A DNA stretch of 64,000 nt from Spodoptera frugiperda (lineage: Eukaryota > Arthropoda > Insecta > Lepidoptera > Noctuidae): NCBI RefSeq assembly GCF_023101765.2, contig NC_064229.1:4840001-4904000 (forward strand), read 5' to 3'. Under the pieces are notes generated by a model, which saw only the letters and a program-made list of their open reading frames with translations, made no database searches and was not told the origin of the DNA. The position numbers and the translations under genes are program-made. Numbering within the stretch: position 1 is the stretch's first letter; the number at the start of each line of letters is the position of its first letter. Positions 20,441 to 31,700 of this stretch are shown one piece after another.

Positions 20441-20728
20441 TCTGACAAAGTTACTAATATTATGATGACTTCCACATGATTGACACTAAATATTAAAGAA
20501 AAATATAAAAAAGACAAGTAATCTCTATGTTCATAGGTTCATGTTCATACCTCCAACACTCTGATTACTTATTTATTTAGTCTCTCGGCGACTAAAGCAG
20601 AGAAAAAAGAAGAAAGAAAGATAGAAAGAGAAAGAGAGGAAAGTATCGTTTGTGAATACGGGTGTTATTAGTCTCTCGGTGACCACAGCAGAGAAACTGG
20701 GGCCAGGAGGCCGAGCCGAGCGCCAGTA
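20441..20728. repeat. Intergenic DNA with a duplicated 'ttagtctctcgg(c/t)gac' motif
   Basis: The motif occurs at about 20578-20594 and 20669-20685, flanking a purine-rich tract (gaaagaaagatagaaag). These may be ends of a small element next to the MADF-like fragment. Confidence 0.4.
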
Positions 20729-20730
20729 TT

Positions 20731-21024
20731 CTAAGTACAGTCGTGCAGAATGGACGTTGAAGAAGCTCCAGTAGTAGCGCTACATAATAGAGAGGAAAGT
20801 AAAAGAAAATCCACAAAAAAGAGTGTTGGGTTCATCCTTTGTGACAAGAACGGAGACCAAAAGGATTGTTCAAAGTATTTTACACGTCCAAATAACTCCA
20901 CTATTTCTTCCTCCTGCTTTTTCTTCAAATCCCTATTAGAATATTCTTGACTCAGCAAGTTATAAATTGCCTTTCGGGATTGTATTTCCAATATAAATGT
21001 GTCAGTATCGAAAGCCTGAGCCAT
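20731..21024 (-). pseudogene. MADF-like DNA-binding domain fragment, probably transposon-derived
   Basis: From the ATG at 21024 on the minus strand the frame begins MAQAFDTDTFILEIQSRKAI and continues with LLSQEYSNRDLKKKQEEEI. This fits the first helix and following region of MADF/Myb-SANT-like domains (FD.FI.EI..R.AIW...EYS.R..K). After about residue 45 the resemblance is lost and the frame ends at 20731. It is a truncated or decayed copy. MADF proteins occur both as insect regulators and as accessory proteins of PIF/Harbinger transposons. The repeat-rich setting favours the second. A GC-rich leader (21040-21190) precedes it. Confidence 0.45.
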
Positions 21025-21257
21025 TTTTGTACGCGGCGTCCGGTCGCTACGGCGGTTGCTCGCAGTGCGAACGCTCTCATTTGAAGCCGTGCTTCTATTG
21101 GTCGCCGACGACCGCCAGTTGTCTGTGCAGCGCCACAACGCGGCGAGTCGCCGAGTCGCTTGGGCAACGGACGACTAAGTGCGAAGTAACTATTTAAACT
21201 AATTATAATAACTCATATTATGATATTCTAATTAGGATTTGAAAAAACAACAGTGGG

Positions 21258-23035
21258 AATATTTTTTTTTTTACTTTTAATGGGTCGACGTTTGGCCGCT
21301 ATCTCGCCTGATGGTAAGTGATGATGCGGCCTACGGTGGAGCACGTCTGCCCATAAGCAACCTATTCACTCGGGCCTTGAAGACACCCAGGTTATACCCA
21401 TCAGGAAACACAGACTCCGGCAAGGAGTTCCACTCCCTAGCAGTTCGCACTAGGAAGCTTGAAGCGAAGCGCTTCGTGCGAGTGGGTGGTATATCTACCA
21501 TGAAGCGGTGACGCCTCGCCGATTGTCTTGTAGTTCGATGATGAAAAGGACTAGGGGGAATCAAGTTGAGCAATTCCCCCGCACACTCTCCGAAATGTAT
21601 CCGGTAAAAAACGGAAAGGCTAGCGACCTTGCGCCTGTGTTCAAGGCTTTGAAGCCGGGCCTCCACAAGCGCATCATCATTGGCACTTCTTGGCACGCCT
21701 TTCAATGAGTTCGAGCACATCCAGCTGGTATTTGGCCGAGCCATCCCAAAGGTGAGAACAGTACTCCATACATGACCGAACCTGCGCTTGGTACAGGCTC
21801 AGCAGTTGTTTCGGTGTGAAGTACCGTCTCACCTTCGAGAGGATACCCAACTTCCTACCAGCCAGATGCGCCTTCGACTCTATATAAGAGCCGAAGTTAA
21901 GCTTTGGCGATAGAGTTACGCCCAGAAGCTCAAGATGATCCGCTACCGGAACGGATACATTTCGGAAAGTCGGAGCCAGCGGAAATTGACTCCGTTTGGT
22001 AGAGAATAGACACGCCTGGGTTTTGGTAGCGTTGAACTTGACCAAGTTGGCGTCACCCCAATCGGAGACCGCCTTCAAGGACGAGTTCAACCGTTCGACC
22101 ATGGATCTGTGTTCCGCTAGTCCGCGTATCGGACACATACCTTTCAATAACTGTGCTGTCATCTGCATACCCAAAGATACCGGGCTTAAGCAGGTCGTTG
22201 ATGTGCAGCAAAAAAAGCGTTGCTGAAAGTACTGACCCCTGAGGCGTTGATGCCAAATTGGTCAGACGAGCACCCATCAATGACTACTCGAATTGACCGA
22301 TCCCTCAGGAAATCTGCAATCCATCTGCACAGATCAGCGGGAAGTCCATATGCAGGAAGCTTGCCGATAAGGCTGTCGCGCTATTGCCTCCCCGTGCTTC
22401 TCGATGGCCTCGCTCCAAATGTGGGGGGCATACGCAAGAAGGTCCCCAGTGGATCGGTTGCGGCGAAACCCATACTGCTGATCGCTGAGGAGGTCGTTAC
22501 CTTCAAGGTATGCCAGGAGCCTGTTGTTAAGTACACGTTCCATACTCTTGCAGAGAATGGACGTGACTGAGATTGGTTGGTAATTATTAGGGTTGGCACG
22601 ACTACCTTTTTTGGGCACAGGCTACACGTTGGCCAGATTCCATGCAACCGGCACTTGACCAGTCTCCAAGGAAAGTCGAAACAGGCGTGTCAGGATTGGA
22701 GACAACTCAGGCGCACAGGTTTTTAAAACCACGGCTGGGATTCCGTCGGGGCCACTGGCCTTGTTCACGTCGAGATTACGCAACGTCTTATATACCTCCT
22801 TCTGTCGTATGCGAATTTTTGACTCTTTGATATTCGTCTCGCAAACTCTATGGAGAGAAGGAGGCAAAGCGCCACCAGTATCAAGACGTGAAGATTTCGC
22901 AAATGGAGAAGCAAACAGGTTCGCTTTCTGTACCGCGGTGTGTGCCATACTAGTGATCGTATTTGAGCATTGTCTAGTGTGAGCGAGTGTCCAGTGGAGC
23001 CGGACCAACATGCTGCCACGCATTTTAATCTTCAA
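21258..23035 (-). mobile_element. CR1/Jockey-like LINE, longest copy (copy 2)
   Basis: The 3' T-run (minus-strand poly-A) lies at 21262-21273. Reading leftwards from about 23035, successive frames give RT motifs: KASGPDGIPAVVLK, NNYQPISVTSILCK and QQYGFRRNRSTGDLLAY (22334-23077), then PQGSVLSATLFLLHINDLL and the GYADDSTV catalytic box (about 22200). Next come FNATKTQACLFSTK, LGVTLSPKLNF and the ORF2 C-terminus (21331-22174). Several frameshifts and small deletions break it. It contains no endonuclease domain, so it is 5'-truncated and inactive. Confidence 0.8.
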
Positions 23036-23064
23036 TATAATCTGACAGTTTATAATATGCCTGT

Positions 23065-23780
23065 TTACACAGTTCACGCTTTATACAAAATTAAAATGTT
23101 TTCTCGTTCAGATTCAGTATGGTAGTTGGTAGTTTATTATAACATTTAACACAAAAGCCCATGAAGGATTTCTGCACTTTGGACAATCGGAATTGCGGTA
23201 TAGCTAACTTATTTTTACCTCTCGTATTAAAATTATGTCTGTCGCTTCTTTTTTTTTTTCAAACAATTGTTGATTTTTTCTTTCGTACATAATATTTTCG
23301 TAAATGAAATGAGAAGGCACTGTAAGAATATTCATAGTTTTAAATAAGTAGTTCTCTCAAAGATTCGCGACGGGGCAAGTTATAAATTGCTCGAATAGCT
23401 CGCTTTTGCAAAATAAAAATTGATTCTACATCCGCGGCTCGACCCCACGGCAAAATGCCGTAAGACATTATGCTGTGAAAATAACTAAAATAAACAAGCC
23501 TTGCTGTATTTACGTCCGTTAGCTGCCTAATTTGTCTGACTGCATAAGCAGCTGAGCTTAGTCTCCCCGAAAGTGCTTTTATGTGGGGCCCCCATTGAAA
23601 TCTGTCATCTAATGTGATACCTAAAAACATAGTCACCTTAACAAATTTCAACTTTGTCCGTTCAAAGCAACATAACATTCGTTATTTTGTACGTTTGGCA
23701 AGCAAAATTTAATATATTTGGTTTTTTTCTCATTAAGCGCCAAGTTATTAATAGTAAACCAATCATAGACTTGAAGAATG
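23065..23780 (-). mobile_element. Second LINE family, RT C-terminal fragment
   Basis: On the minus strand 23340-23678 encodes FLGITLDDRFQWGPHI, ARLVYFSYFHSIMSYGI and LQKRAIRAIYNLPRRESL. Next, in a shifted frame, come FNTRGKNKLAIPQFRLSK and KCYNKLPTTI. These are typical post-RT thumb and C-terminal motifs of Jockey/CR1-type LINEs. It differs from the family at 21258-23035 and resembles the fragment at 58265-58700. Frameshifted and truncated. Confidence 0.75.
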
Positions 23781-25074
23781 TTAGTGAAGAATGTACCAGA
23801 ATTTTTCAAGGCATGACGATGTGTAACGTTTCTGCTTCGTTAAGTTATTTTTTACGTTACGTTAACGTAAATGACAATGCCAGAAACTCTATACAACGTG
23901 TGACAAAATACCCATATACATCAAGAAGCCTTGATGAATACAGGTTGAATAGAATCTCTACACAAAGTTTCAGCTTAAAATACGTTTGAAAAAAAATTTG
24001 TACCAAATACTTGGTATCGCATGGTTCTTGATTTCAAATCATACAAACATGTCACAACACTACAGGGATCATTTTCTAATATTACGAAACATTTCTTCTG
24101 TCAATCTAATCGCCTAGTACCTACCTGTCTAGTCTACCTAATTTTGAATAGCGCGGCGGCGCGATTTGAAAAATTCATAACTTGGTACCATGAAAATATG
24201 AGTTTAAAAACCCTTCCTGTATCGTTTGTTATGTTATCTAGAAACCGTGCAATTGATATGTATACCCCCTTTTTGTTACACGTTGTAGAGCTTTACTCCA
24301 CCAAAAATATACATATAGTATACAGGCATGCCAAATGTAGCATTCTATTGCTGCTCTATTAGTGATAACTAAAAACATGTTTAAAAGCCTTTAGAACGCC
24401 CTTAGGACATGCCTTTGCCGATCCCCATTAAGACAGTCATCGATGCAATAACATGTCACGTTTCGTAAGCATAGCATTAATATTCTTGTAACCAAGTAAT
24501 CTGGTTTGTATTGTTATAATTAGACATTAATAAACCTGATTTCAGAATGAACACTTCCTTGTCTCCATCTGCCACCTATATTCTTGGATACAGTACACAG
24601 GTCGTTGCCTCCTCGTCGCCTCCTCGTCGCCTAGACTGAAATCGTGAACGGGCCGCTCAGCTAGTATTCATTAGACAAATAAAACTTTTTAAAAAAATGG
24701 AAAGAAAATGTACAAAAATAAAACACAATAGTATTCATTTATGGAATATTTATTTTTTACAAGTTCTTATCTAACTTGTGATGTTACATACATACGCAAA
24801 TATAAATGTACCCATAGCGGACATTAAGCTGTAACTGTAGGCCAATGGTCGAAATTAGCTCGAATTGCGCGTGGTACACGTGAAGCGCAGGATTCAGCGC
24901 TACGCAACAGATTTAGCTGCAGTTCTTAAGACCCGATAATCCGAAAAGGGACATAAAGCATTAAGGGTTTGGGTTTGCGTGTGGGCAGGGATGCAGGTGC
25001 GGGTGTGCCACAAGTCATTATTAAGCTAGTTGATAAATAATTATAAAGATAAAAAGTACTTAACGTTATAAATA
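23781..25074. other. Intergenic DNA between LINE fragments and gene 3
   Basis: No coding region is supported. 23770-23880 has the ACGTTACGTTAACG-type words shared with 15120-15200. 24480-24600 reads like the end of an LTR or transcript (attaataaacctgatttcag), but no partner LTR was found. 24606-24630 has a short tandem (cctcctcgtcg)n. Confidence 0.4.
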
Positions 25075-26148
25075 TTATAACGTTATAATTATTTCACTAT
25101 ACACTAATAAAAACTTAATAATAAGTAACGGCACATAAATACCGTTGACGACAGTATTGTTGCAGTACCTGCCCACGCATGTGCAGGCGTGGAAGCGACC
25201 ATACAGGGAGACTCCCCGCTGAAATGGAGTCAAGATAGCGTGGTGAGCAATACCACAAGTGTAATTTGTTTCTTTTCCAATTGGAAGTGCCTCTTTAATT
25301 TGTTCATGTTCCATCAAGCCACCTACCATTGGCGACCAACCTCGGCAAGCACGCATAGTAAACATCGCACTAACATCTGAAAATTTCTTCATACATCCTT
25401 TTCCATAAGAACCCAGTCGATGTAATGTCGTACCACGGGTAATTTGCTGAGTATGCTCTTTATGCCAGCTATAACGTTTATACCTCCAATGTAATTTATT
25501 TCGATACTCCCAGCTGTAGTAACAGGCACTTCGAAAATATCTCTTCATTGTATTTTGTGTCCAATCAGTTGATTTGAACGCTGTATGACACAGACTAATC
25601 TTTGGTGGATCTTTTAAAGGGAAAATGTCATCTTCCGCGTGGCAAAAGAAGCAATCAGATACATGCCAAGTATTATCCCAAGCCATTTCCGAATTTGAAG
25701 ATAAAGCTTTCTTCCACTTTCTGGTGTCGTTAAAACGTGGTTGTTTTTTACGTAAGAAAGGAAGCAAGCGTGGTGCCACGACGACGGTATTACTCTCTGT
25801 ATTGTTTTCGGCTCTGAAATCCCGCACAAGTGATGGATCTACTATCTCTACAGAGCGTCCGTCGTCGAAGTCGCTTAAAGGTCTGGTGATGTCATCGTCA
25901 TCGTTTTCAAGCAACACAATGTCTTTGTTTTTATTCTTTCTCTGAACACGCAGGATGGGCTCCAAATCAGTTCTTTGCCTAATAAGAGCATCGTATAACT
26001 CATCAGAGATATCGTCCGGTAAATATACGGGTTCAAGAGCATATTCGCTCGGATTTCTGGATATCGATACAAGATAACATTTCGAAATTTGTAATAATAT
26101 GATATAAAATAAAACTGGAAAATACAAACGCTCCGACTGCCATGTCAT
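25075..26148 (-). CDS. Ly6/uPAR-like secreted, probably GPI-anchored protein, paralog 3 (357 aa)
   Basis: An intronless frame with start context gattttgtcaaaatgaca, matching paralog 1. The signal peptide ends near C24. The linker is the shortest of the family. It has NPSEYALEPVYLPDD, RQRTDLEPILRVQRK and the acidic core at 81-98. RKKQPRFNDT carries a conserved sequon (N140). Ten cysteines lie at 166, 169, 187, 209, 252, 268, 298, 322, 324 and 329. One residue is lost near WSPMVGG compared with paralog 1 (WWPMYVGG). The last quarter, from LTPFQRGV to VNGIYVPLL, is almost identical in DNA to paralog 1 (one difference in about 104 bp), far above the similarity of the N-terminal halves, which suggests gene conversion. 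The C-terminus is a hydrophobic GPI-type tail. Confidence 0.85.
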   Translation of the reverse strand: MTWQSERLYFPVLFYIILLQISKCYLVSISRNPSEYALEPVYLPDDISDELYDALIRQRTDLEPILRVQRKNKNKDIVLLENDDDDITRPLSDFDDGRSVEIVDPSLVRDFRAENNTESNTVVVAPRLLPFLRKKQPRFNDTRKWKKALSSNSEMAWDNTWHVSDCFFCHAEDDIFPLKDPPKISLCHTAFKSTDWTQNTMKRYFRSACYYSWEYRNKLHWRYKRYSWHKEHTQQITRGTTLHRLGSYGKGCMKKFSDVSAMFTMRACRGWSPMVGGLMEHEQIKEALPIGKETNYTCGIAHHAILTPFQRGVSLYGRFHACTCVGRYCNNTVVNGIYVPLLIIKFLLVYSEIIITL

Positions 26149-26268
26149 TTTGACAAAATCAAAGTTCTCAAGTCCTTACTTATCATAACTCTTTTATTTT
26201 ATCTTCCAAATACGTTGACAAAAAGGACCTCCTTGTCAACATCTTCTTGTGTGTTTACATCTTCTTAT
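26149..26268. promoter_or_regulatory. Probable 5' flank of gene 3
   Basis: Only about 120 bp separate the start codon of gene 3 from the dispersed repeat at 26269. If the gene is transcribed from close by, promoter elements must lie here or inside the repeat. No TATA box stands out. Confidence 0.25.
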
Positions 26269-26663
26269 ATCTATATCTACTAGTGGTCGCCTAGTGGTCG
26301 AAATTCGACCATATACGATTTAATTTACAATACCACTTAACATACGTTCAAGGATAATTTTTATTAAACTCAAACTCAAACAAACTCTTTTATAAAACTC
26401 TATGCATATAAGACGTGAGAATATCATCGCAATGTCTGTCAATTTTGACGTTTTGTCAAATACGATCAGATACTATGCATGTGTGTGTAATGTTTTATTT
26501 ATTGATTTAATGTATTTTATAAGCATTATTTTTGAAAAATATTGGCGTTCTGGACTTCTCCTACACATAAACTATAAGTGTACCAAATTTTATGCTTCTA
26601 CGTTCGCGCAATTTTCGTAAAAATGGCTACAAAGTTTTTGCATCACGTATTAATATATAGATA
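26269..26663. repeat. About 390-bp dispersed repeat upstream of gene 3; copies upstream of genes 4 and 5
   Basis: Starts at 'ctactagtggtcgcctagtg' and ends at 'gtattaatatatagat'. Near-identical copies are at 34483-34867 and 42103-42486, upstream of paralogs 4 and 5. It has no coding potential and is an interspersed repeat of unknown class. Confidence 0.7.
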
Positions 26664-27190
26664 CTTATAATAAATCTGTAGAGAGGTCAATTCTGTACAT
26701 GAAATATATTTCCAAAATAACTATCAGCGGGTGACTAATCGATACTGACGCCAAAAATGCTATCAGAATTTTTTTTGTCTGTCTGTCTGTCTGTATGTTC
26801 GTTATAGAAACAAAAACCACTCTACAGATTTCAACGAAACTTAGTACAATTGTTTTTCATACTCCTGGGCAGGTTATAGTATACTTTTCATCACGCTACA
26901 ATCAATAGGAGCAGAGCAGTGAAGGGAAATGTTGGGAAAACAGCAGAACTTACTCCATTTTTTAAGCTTCCGTCGCGTGTGCAGCCTTAATGGTTAAACC
27001 TATACAGAAATAATGTATGACGGAAATGTTCTCCTTAAAATTGTTTAAAAAATAGGTATTCCACGACAGCAAATGTCTATCTCTTATGGTTGACTCACAA
27101 TAACACGTATAACTTCCGATAGCTTAGCAGTTCGGAGCTTTCTGATTATATTTGTCTACTCTTACGTTTATAACACATTCATTCATTCAA
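26664..27190. repeat. Decayed dispersed repeat with (TCTG)n
   Basis: It carries 'taataaatctgtagagaggtc', a (gtct)n microsatellite at 26777-26798 and 'atcacgctacaatcaatagg', which also occurs at 18177 and, inverted, at 51938-51955. It is a diverged copy of the family seen at 27197-27645. Confidence 0.5.
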
Positions 27191-27196
27191 TCATAT

Positions 27197-27645
27197 TATA
27201 ATAAATCTGTAGAAGGGTCAACTCTGTACATTGAAAGTATTGAAAGAATAAATAGCAGGGGTTGTTACTGGATCGATACCAAACCCAAATATGTGATTTT
27301 TTTTGTCTGTCTGTCTGAATGTTCAGGCATCACGTAAAAACTAACGGTTCGATTTCGATGAAACTTGGTATAATTATACCTTACTATCCTGGGCATAAAA
27401 TAGGGTACTTTTTATCCTGGAAATATACGTAGAAAAGAAATCTTTATTTTTCAGTTTTATTCTACAGAACGCGAGCTCAACAGCAGTAGCTCAATAGAGG
27501 GATCTCCTTAATTATTATGGGCCTCGCCATATTTGGGTCCAATAGATATTTATAAGATATCATTGTTAGAGTTACTCAAAATGAAGAAATAAAACTTCTA
27601 CGCGAGACCGACATCCGCGCGGACGGAATCGCGGGCGGAAACTAG
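27197..27645 (+). repeat. Lepidopteran dispersed repeat (about 450 bp), near complete
   Basis: Runs from taataaatctgtagaagggt to 'cgcgggcggaaactagta'. A minus-orientation relative spans 51212-51655 (starting ctagcttccgcccgcgactc). Partial copies are at 36700-36830, 39478-39585, 44320-44450, 47100-47212 and 51955-52140. It contains a short TCTG tract and no ORF. It is probably a LINE 3' end or a Helitron-type element; which is undecided. Confidence 0.6.
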
Positions 27646-27646
27646 T

Positions 27647-28815
27647 ATGTACAATAAAATTATCAGTTCGTTATGTCAGGCATCTATATTAAGTTATAAA
27701 AGTGTTCAAAAACCAGTTAATGTCAAATGTGTATATGGTTGGAACAAACATGTAAAAGACGTGCACAGACAGGCCAGATTGGATTACCAATGGTATTTGT
27801 TGGCAGGGAAACCTGAAAGTGGACCTATATTTGAGCAAATGTGTATGAGTCGCAGAATTTTTAAATCACGACTGAGATATTGTCAAAATAATCAGGAGCA
27901 AATACGAATGGATATCCTTGCCACACAGCAGAAGCATAAGAGTTTTCATAAGTTTTGGAAGGGTACCAAACGACTAAATGGTAATGTTAAGCTACCTGTC
28001 AGTATTGAGGGTATCGACGACCCCAAAGAAATTGCCAACTCCTTTAAGCAGCATTTTCAGGTAAGTTTCTTATTGCCGTGGGTGCTGAATTCTGAACTCC
28101 AGGCGGTCACTCACCCCATAGGTTTCTCAAGTAAAGAGGTTTCCAGTGTTATCGAATGTATGAAACGGGGGAAATCGCCTGGGCACGATGGACTCAGTGT
28201 TGAGCATCTGAAGCATGCGGCCAGTCATTTATGCAGAGTACTGTCTATGTTTTTTACGTTCTGTATCCGACATTCGTACCTCCTGACCTGATGAGAACGG
28301 TTGTGGTTCCTATAGTGAAGAATAAAACAGTCGACACCTCAAAGTAGAAGCAACTATAGACCAATATCGTTGGCAACCATAATAGCAAAGGTACTAGATG
28401 GTTTGTTGGATAAATAACTTGCTAAATATATTTCGCTAGGGGACACTCAGTTTGGTTTCAGGGAAGGATTATCTACAGAGAGTGCGATATTATATCTAAA
28501 AGAAACAGTTAACTATTATATAACGCGCAAGACACCTGTTTATGCCTGTTTCTTGGACTTGTCCAAGGCTTTTGATCGCGTGTTTTATAATAAGCTTTGG
28601 GCAAAGCTAAGAAACTTAGGTGTTCCATGTTGGAAATTAATGTGGTAAATGAAAAATACTGTGGATATTTCAGCAGATTTAATTATACTTCAACCGATCA
28701 TAGAAAATCTCACACAAGAGATTCGAGAGCAAACAAAGGAAGGTTAACAACCGCGGACTTAGGGGAAGTGCAGATTAAATTGAAAGACTGCGTAAGGACA
28801 ATAAGTGATACTTAA
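27647..28815 (+). mobile_element. LINE ORF2 fragment, left part (RT N-terminal region)
   Basis: 27647-28291 encodes 214 aa ending in the RT signature KSPGHDGLSVEHLKHA. In shifted frames after 28291 come QFGFREGLSTESAILYLKE and the catalytic-region motif ACFLDLSKAFDRVFYNKLW (about 28540-28600). The upstream part (IFKSRLRYCQNNQEQIRMD, KFWKGTKRLN) is the linker between endonuclease and RT. Several stops and frameshifts make it inactive. It continues after an inserted copia piece at 29150. Confidence 0.75.
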
Positions 28816-28816
28816 A

Positions 28817-29148
28817 TTAGGTACATAATACGTATGGTAACCTTTCACCGTTTGCTATGCTTACATCTACGGATTTACTACGGTTGCACTTCATCACTTT
28901 TACACTATTGCACATATGATTTGTCGCTCCAGAGTCTATGTACCACACATCACTATTCACTTTCACCGAGAGAGCCGTCAGAAGGGCCTTTTTGTTCCTC
29001 GCTGACTTCTTCAGTGGATTTCTTTGGGTCGGTGGGTCATTCTCTTGGTTTTGTACTTTGGCTGGTCCTTTTTTCTTCGGACAGTTCCTTATCATATGTC
29101 CCTTGGCACCGCAACCGAAACACTTAGGTTGCTTCTTGCCATATTGAT
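28817..29148 (-). mobile_element. Ty1/copia gag-protease fragment inserted in a LINE
   Basis: On the minus strand the translation reads a CCHC zinc knuckle CFGCGAKGHMIRNC (C-X2-C-X4-H-X4-C). About 45 residues later comes the copia protease active-site motif VWYIDSGATNHMC, then SVDVSIANGERL. This order (knuckle, protease) is diagnostic of Ty1/copia. Only about 330 bp remain; LTRs are not visible. It sits between the two halves of a plus-strand LINE. Confidence 0.85.
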
Positions 29149-29149
29149 A

Positions 29150-29760
29150 ATATTTGTGTAAATAATCTTAGTTATGCAGATGATATGGTGCTGCTGAGCC
29201 CCTCAATTGGTGGTATCACAAAACTGTTGAAGATATGTGAAAACTACATGTGAACACGGCCTGGAGTACAATGTGAGTAAAAGTGAGTAGGTACATGGTA
29301 TTTAAATGTAGAAATAATATCTTTACCGTCGAACAATCCTCTTTCACACTACTTTTGCTCAACGGAGTGCCTATAGGTCGTGTTACAAGGTTTAAATACT
29401 TAGGTCACATGATGACAGAAAATGTTAGTGGCGATGAGGATGTAGAGAGGGAGCGCAGGGCGTTGTCGGTTCGTGGAAATATGCTGGCACATAGGTTCGC
29501 AAGGTGTACGGCGCCTGTCAAAATTACGCTTTTCAAAGTGTATTGTCAGGCGTTTTACACCTGTGGCTTGTGGGCCAGTTTTACACAAAGGACCTAACGC
29601 CTTGCGCGTCCTTTATAACAACATTTTCAGGTCGCTGTTTCGCCTCTCTCGATATTGTAGTGCATCATGTTTGCCGACGAGAACGTTGAAGACTTTCACG
29701 CGTTGATGAGAAAGAAGGTGGCGTCTGTTGTAAGTCGGGTTCGAGGGAGTCGAAATAGAG
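29150..29760 (+). mobile_element. LINE ORF2 fragment, right part (RT catalytic box to C-terminus)
   Basis: It opens with LSYADDMVLLSPSIGG (the YADD catalytic box of RT). 29283-29597 then encodes TRFKYLGHMMTENVSGDEDV and ITLFKVYCQAFYTCGLW. A third frame gives NVEDFHALMRKKVASVV and RVRGSRNRALKW, a common LINE C-terminus. Together with 27647-28815 it makes one element split by the copia piece. Frameshifts are frequent. Confidence 0.75.
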
Positions 29761-29794
29761 CTCTTAAGTGGATAGGAGAGTGATCTAGAACTGC

Positions 29795-29945
29795 GGACTA
29801 CCTAGCGGGTTTACCGGGGCTCTGGTTCGAAAAGCAGGTGTAGGAACGGGGTGGTTTTTAGTCAGTAAGAGTCTGACACTCCCTCTCGCCTCGCCCAAGG
29901 CGAGAGAAGTCATTGGACGGTTTTCCCCCTCAAAAAAAAAAGTGG
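29795..29945 (+). repeat. Short A-tailed dispersed repeat
   Basis: From 'ctagcgggtttaccggggct' to 'ttttccccctcaaaaaaaaa'. The same sequence ends units A and B (39590-39742, 47214-48034) and occurs inverted at 1058-1150. It is a retroposed 3' end of unknown parent. Confidence 0.6.
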
Positions 29946-30902
29946 ATCGGAGAGAGGACTGACACTATCCTTCTTAGAAGGTTCACTGAACTTCATGTTC
30001 GGGGAGTTGGGTGAGCCATAATATTGTGCACATATAATAGATTTTTGTGATGGACTATTTCGTCTAAAAATAAACGATATTTATTTTTATTTTTATTCTA
30101 TTTATTAACAACTATTTGAGTAACGACTGTTTAAGAAAATTTTAAACATCAATATAACATTGAAAATAAATATATTTTTGTGTGATCAGTAATTTGTCTC
30201 GTAGAAATCGATTTTAAGAAAATCGATTAAACAACACTTTCACGCACGCCGCTTGACATCCCTTTTTGGTTACTTCGTGAATCTTCGTGCTTATTCGGCA
30301 ATACTCGATACTCGATTTTATGTCTCTGTCACACATTAGCATCGGCGTGTGTTAGTGGGTGATTTTTCAAAAAACTTTATCTTTTATTTAACAAATCATT
30401 AATCTCCCACGTTATTAAGCATCGTCGTAGCTTATTATCATCCTTATTTTTATTGGATTGGTTGAGAGCAGTGTCACAGCTTAATTTAATGAAACCAATT
30501 GTTGTGTTTCAATATGCAGAATTGTTAACTTTTGGTTGAGGATAATGACGCCGGTAACTTTTTGTGATTTTTTTAAATAGTGACACTAGTGTCGTGCGGC
30601 CGACTCGCTAGTTACGTCCACGGTTTGCACGCCTACAAACTTGGCTACACACTAGATCTGATTACTTTTTGACAGTGCGAGCTATATGGTCTCGTCTTGG
30701 CAACATTTAACATGAAATGTTTTTGTGGGATTGAAGTTCCGAGAACCATCAGAAAAAAATAGATACAAGTGTATCAGCCAGAGGAGGGGGGACACTATTA
30801 AAACTGTCATCGTCTGATGATAAGGACAGAAACACATGAGAGTCGCTGTTGCAACTCGAGTTTGGCATACTCAGATTCAGCTGATATTAACGTTGCAAGT
30901 AT
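29946..30902. repeat. Repeat-rich intergenic DNA
   Basis: 30120-30350 is another copy of the repeat at 17520-17900 (aacatcaatataacattgaa, ttggttacttcgtgaatctt). No gene is supported in the remainder. Confidence 0.5.
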
Positions 30903-31700
30903 TTACTTCCATGTAACACGCTTCGACGATTTGGGCTTCGGAGCTATCTCCTTGGCTGCTGCGGCACCACCAGGCTGCACAACTCTCTGATCAGGACGAC
31001 CAGATGCACGATGCGCGGCGTCGGACGGGAGGTCAATCTTATCAATATCGTAAATGGAAGATACTTGATGCCGAGACCCCTGCCCATCGAGGACATAAAT
31101 ATCACCTTTCCTCGTCCAACACTGGTTCACGCCGAGCGTCGCGAGCAGCCATAAAAACATTATGACGGGTTTTGGTCAAGAACTCCGAAATCGTTATACC
31201 GGAACCCTTTAACCCAGTTTTGCCGAACCAAATGCTATCTCGAAGAGCTACATTATGGAGCTTGAAGAGAATAGGTCTGGGTTTCAGCGTTGCACGACCC
31301 ATCCTGTGGCACCGCTTTATGTCTGGCACCTGCAAGTCGACCTTCAAACGTTAAAATTCCTTAAAATAAAATTAACTTGCTGTTGAAGCATTGTGAGTGA
31401 CTGCATGACAAACGTCCGAAAAGCAGCAAACTCCAGTGATAAACCCTGGGTGTTATCGGGGGTGCCTGAGGTTTTTCTGTGCTCCTCATACATGTTCCTG
31501 CTCAAGTCTGAGACTGATTTAGTGAGCGCTTCCATACTTTCAGTGACTCCTCTATGTGGTTGCAGTAAATAGTGAGAACGGAACTGGTCATCAAAGTTAA
31601 TATAAGAACAATTATAAAATGTGATGTAAAAGTGGGGGATTTGGGTCGTAGGCTCGAGGAGGCTACTGGTGACTCCCGGTCCAAGTCGTTCTTGGTGCAA
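30903..31700 (-). pseudogene. Decayed retroelement ORF1-like coding region
   Basis: Three minus-strand segments in different frames read as one protein. 31344-31700 is a coiled-coil-like stretch (ESMEALTKSVSDLSRNMYEE). 31102-31347 contains VDLQVPDIKRCHRMGRA and KPRPILFKLHNVALRDSIWF. 30903-31160 contains NQCWTRKGDIYVLDGQGSRH. The order (coiled coil, then a CHRMGR/KPRPI RNA-binding-like domain) resembles the ORF1 or 'zinc finger DNA binding protein-like' ORFs of insect LINEs. Two frameshifts, so non-functional. The family is assigned by memory. Confidence 0.5.

Noticed and set aside
24480..24665. Solo LTR ending near 'ctgccacctata'
   Set aside because: No second copy, no target duplication and no TG start could be identified.
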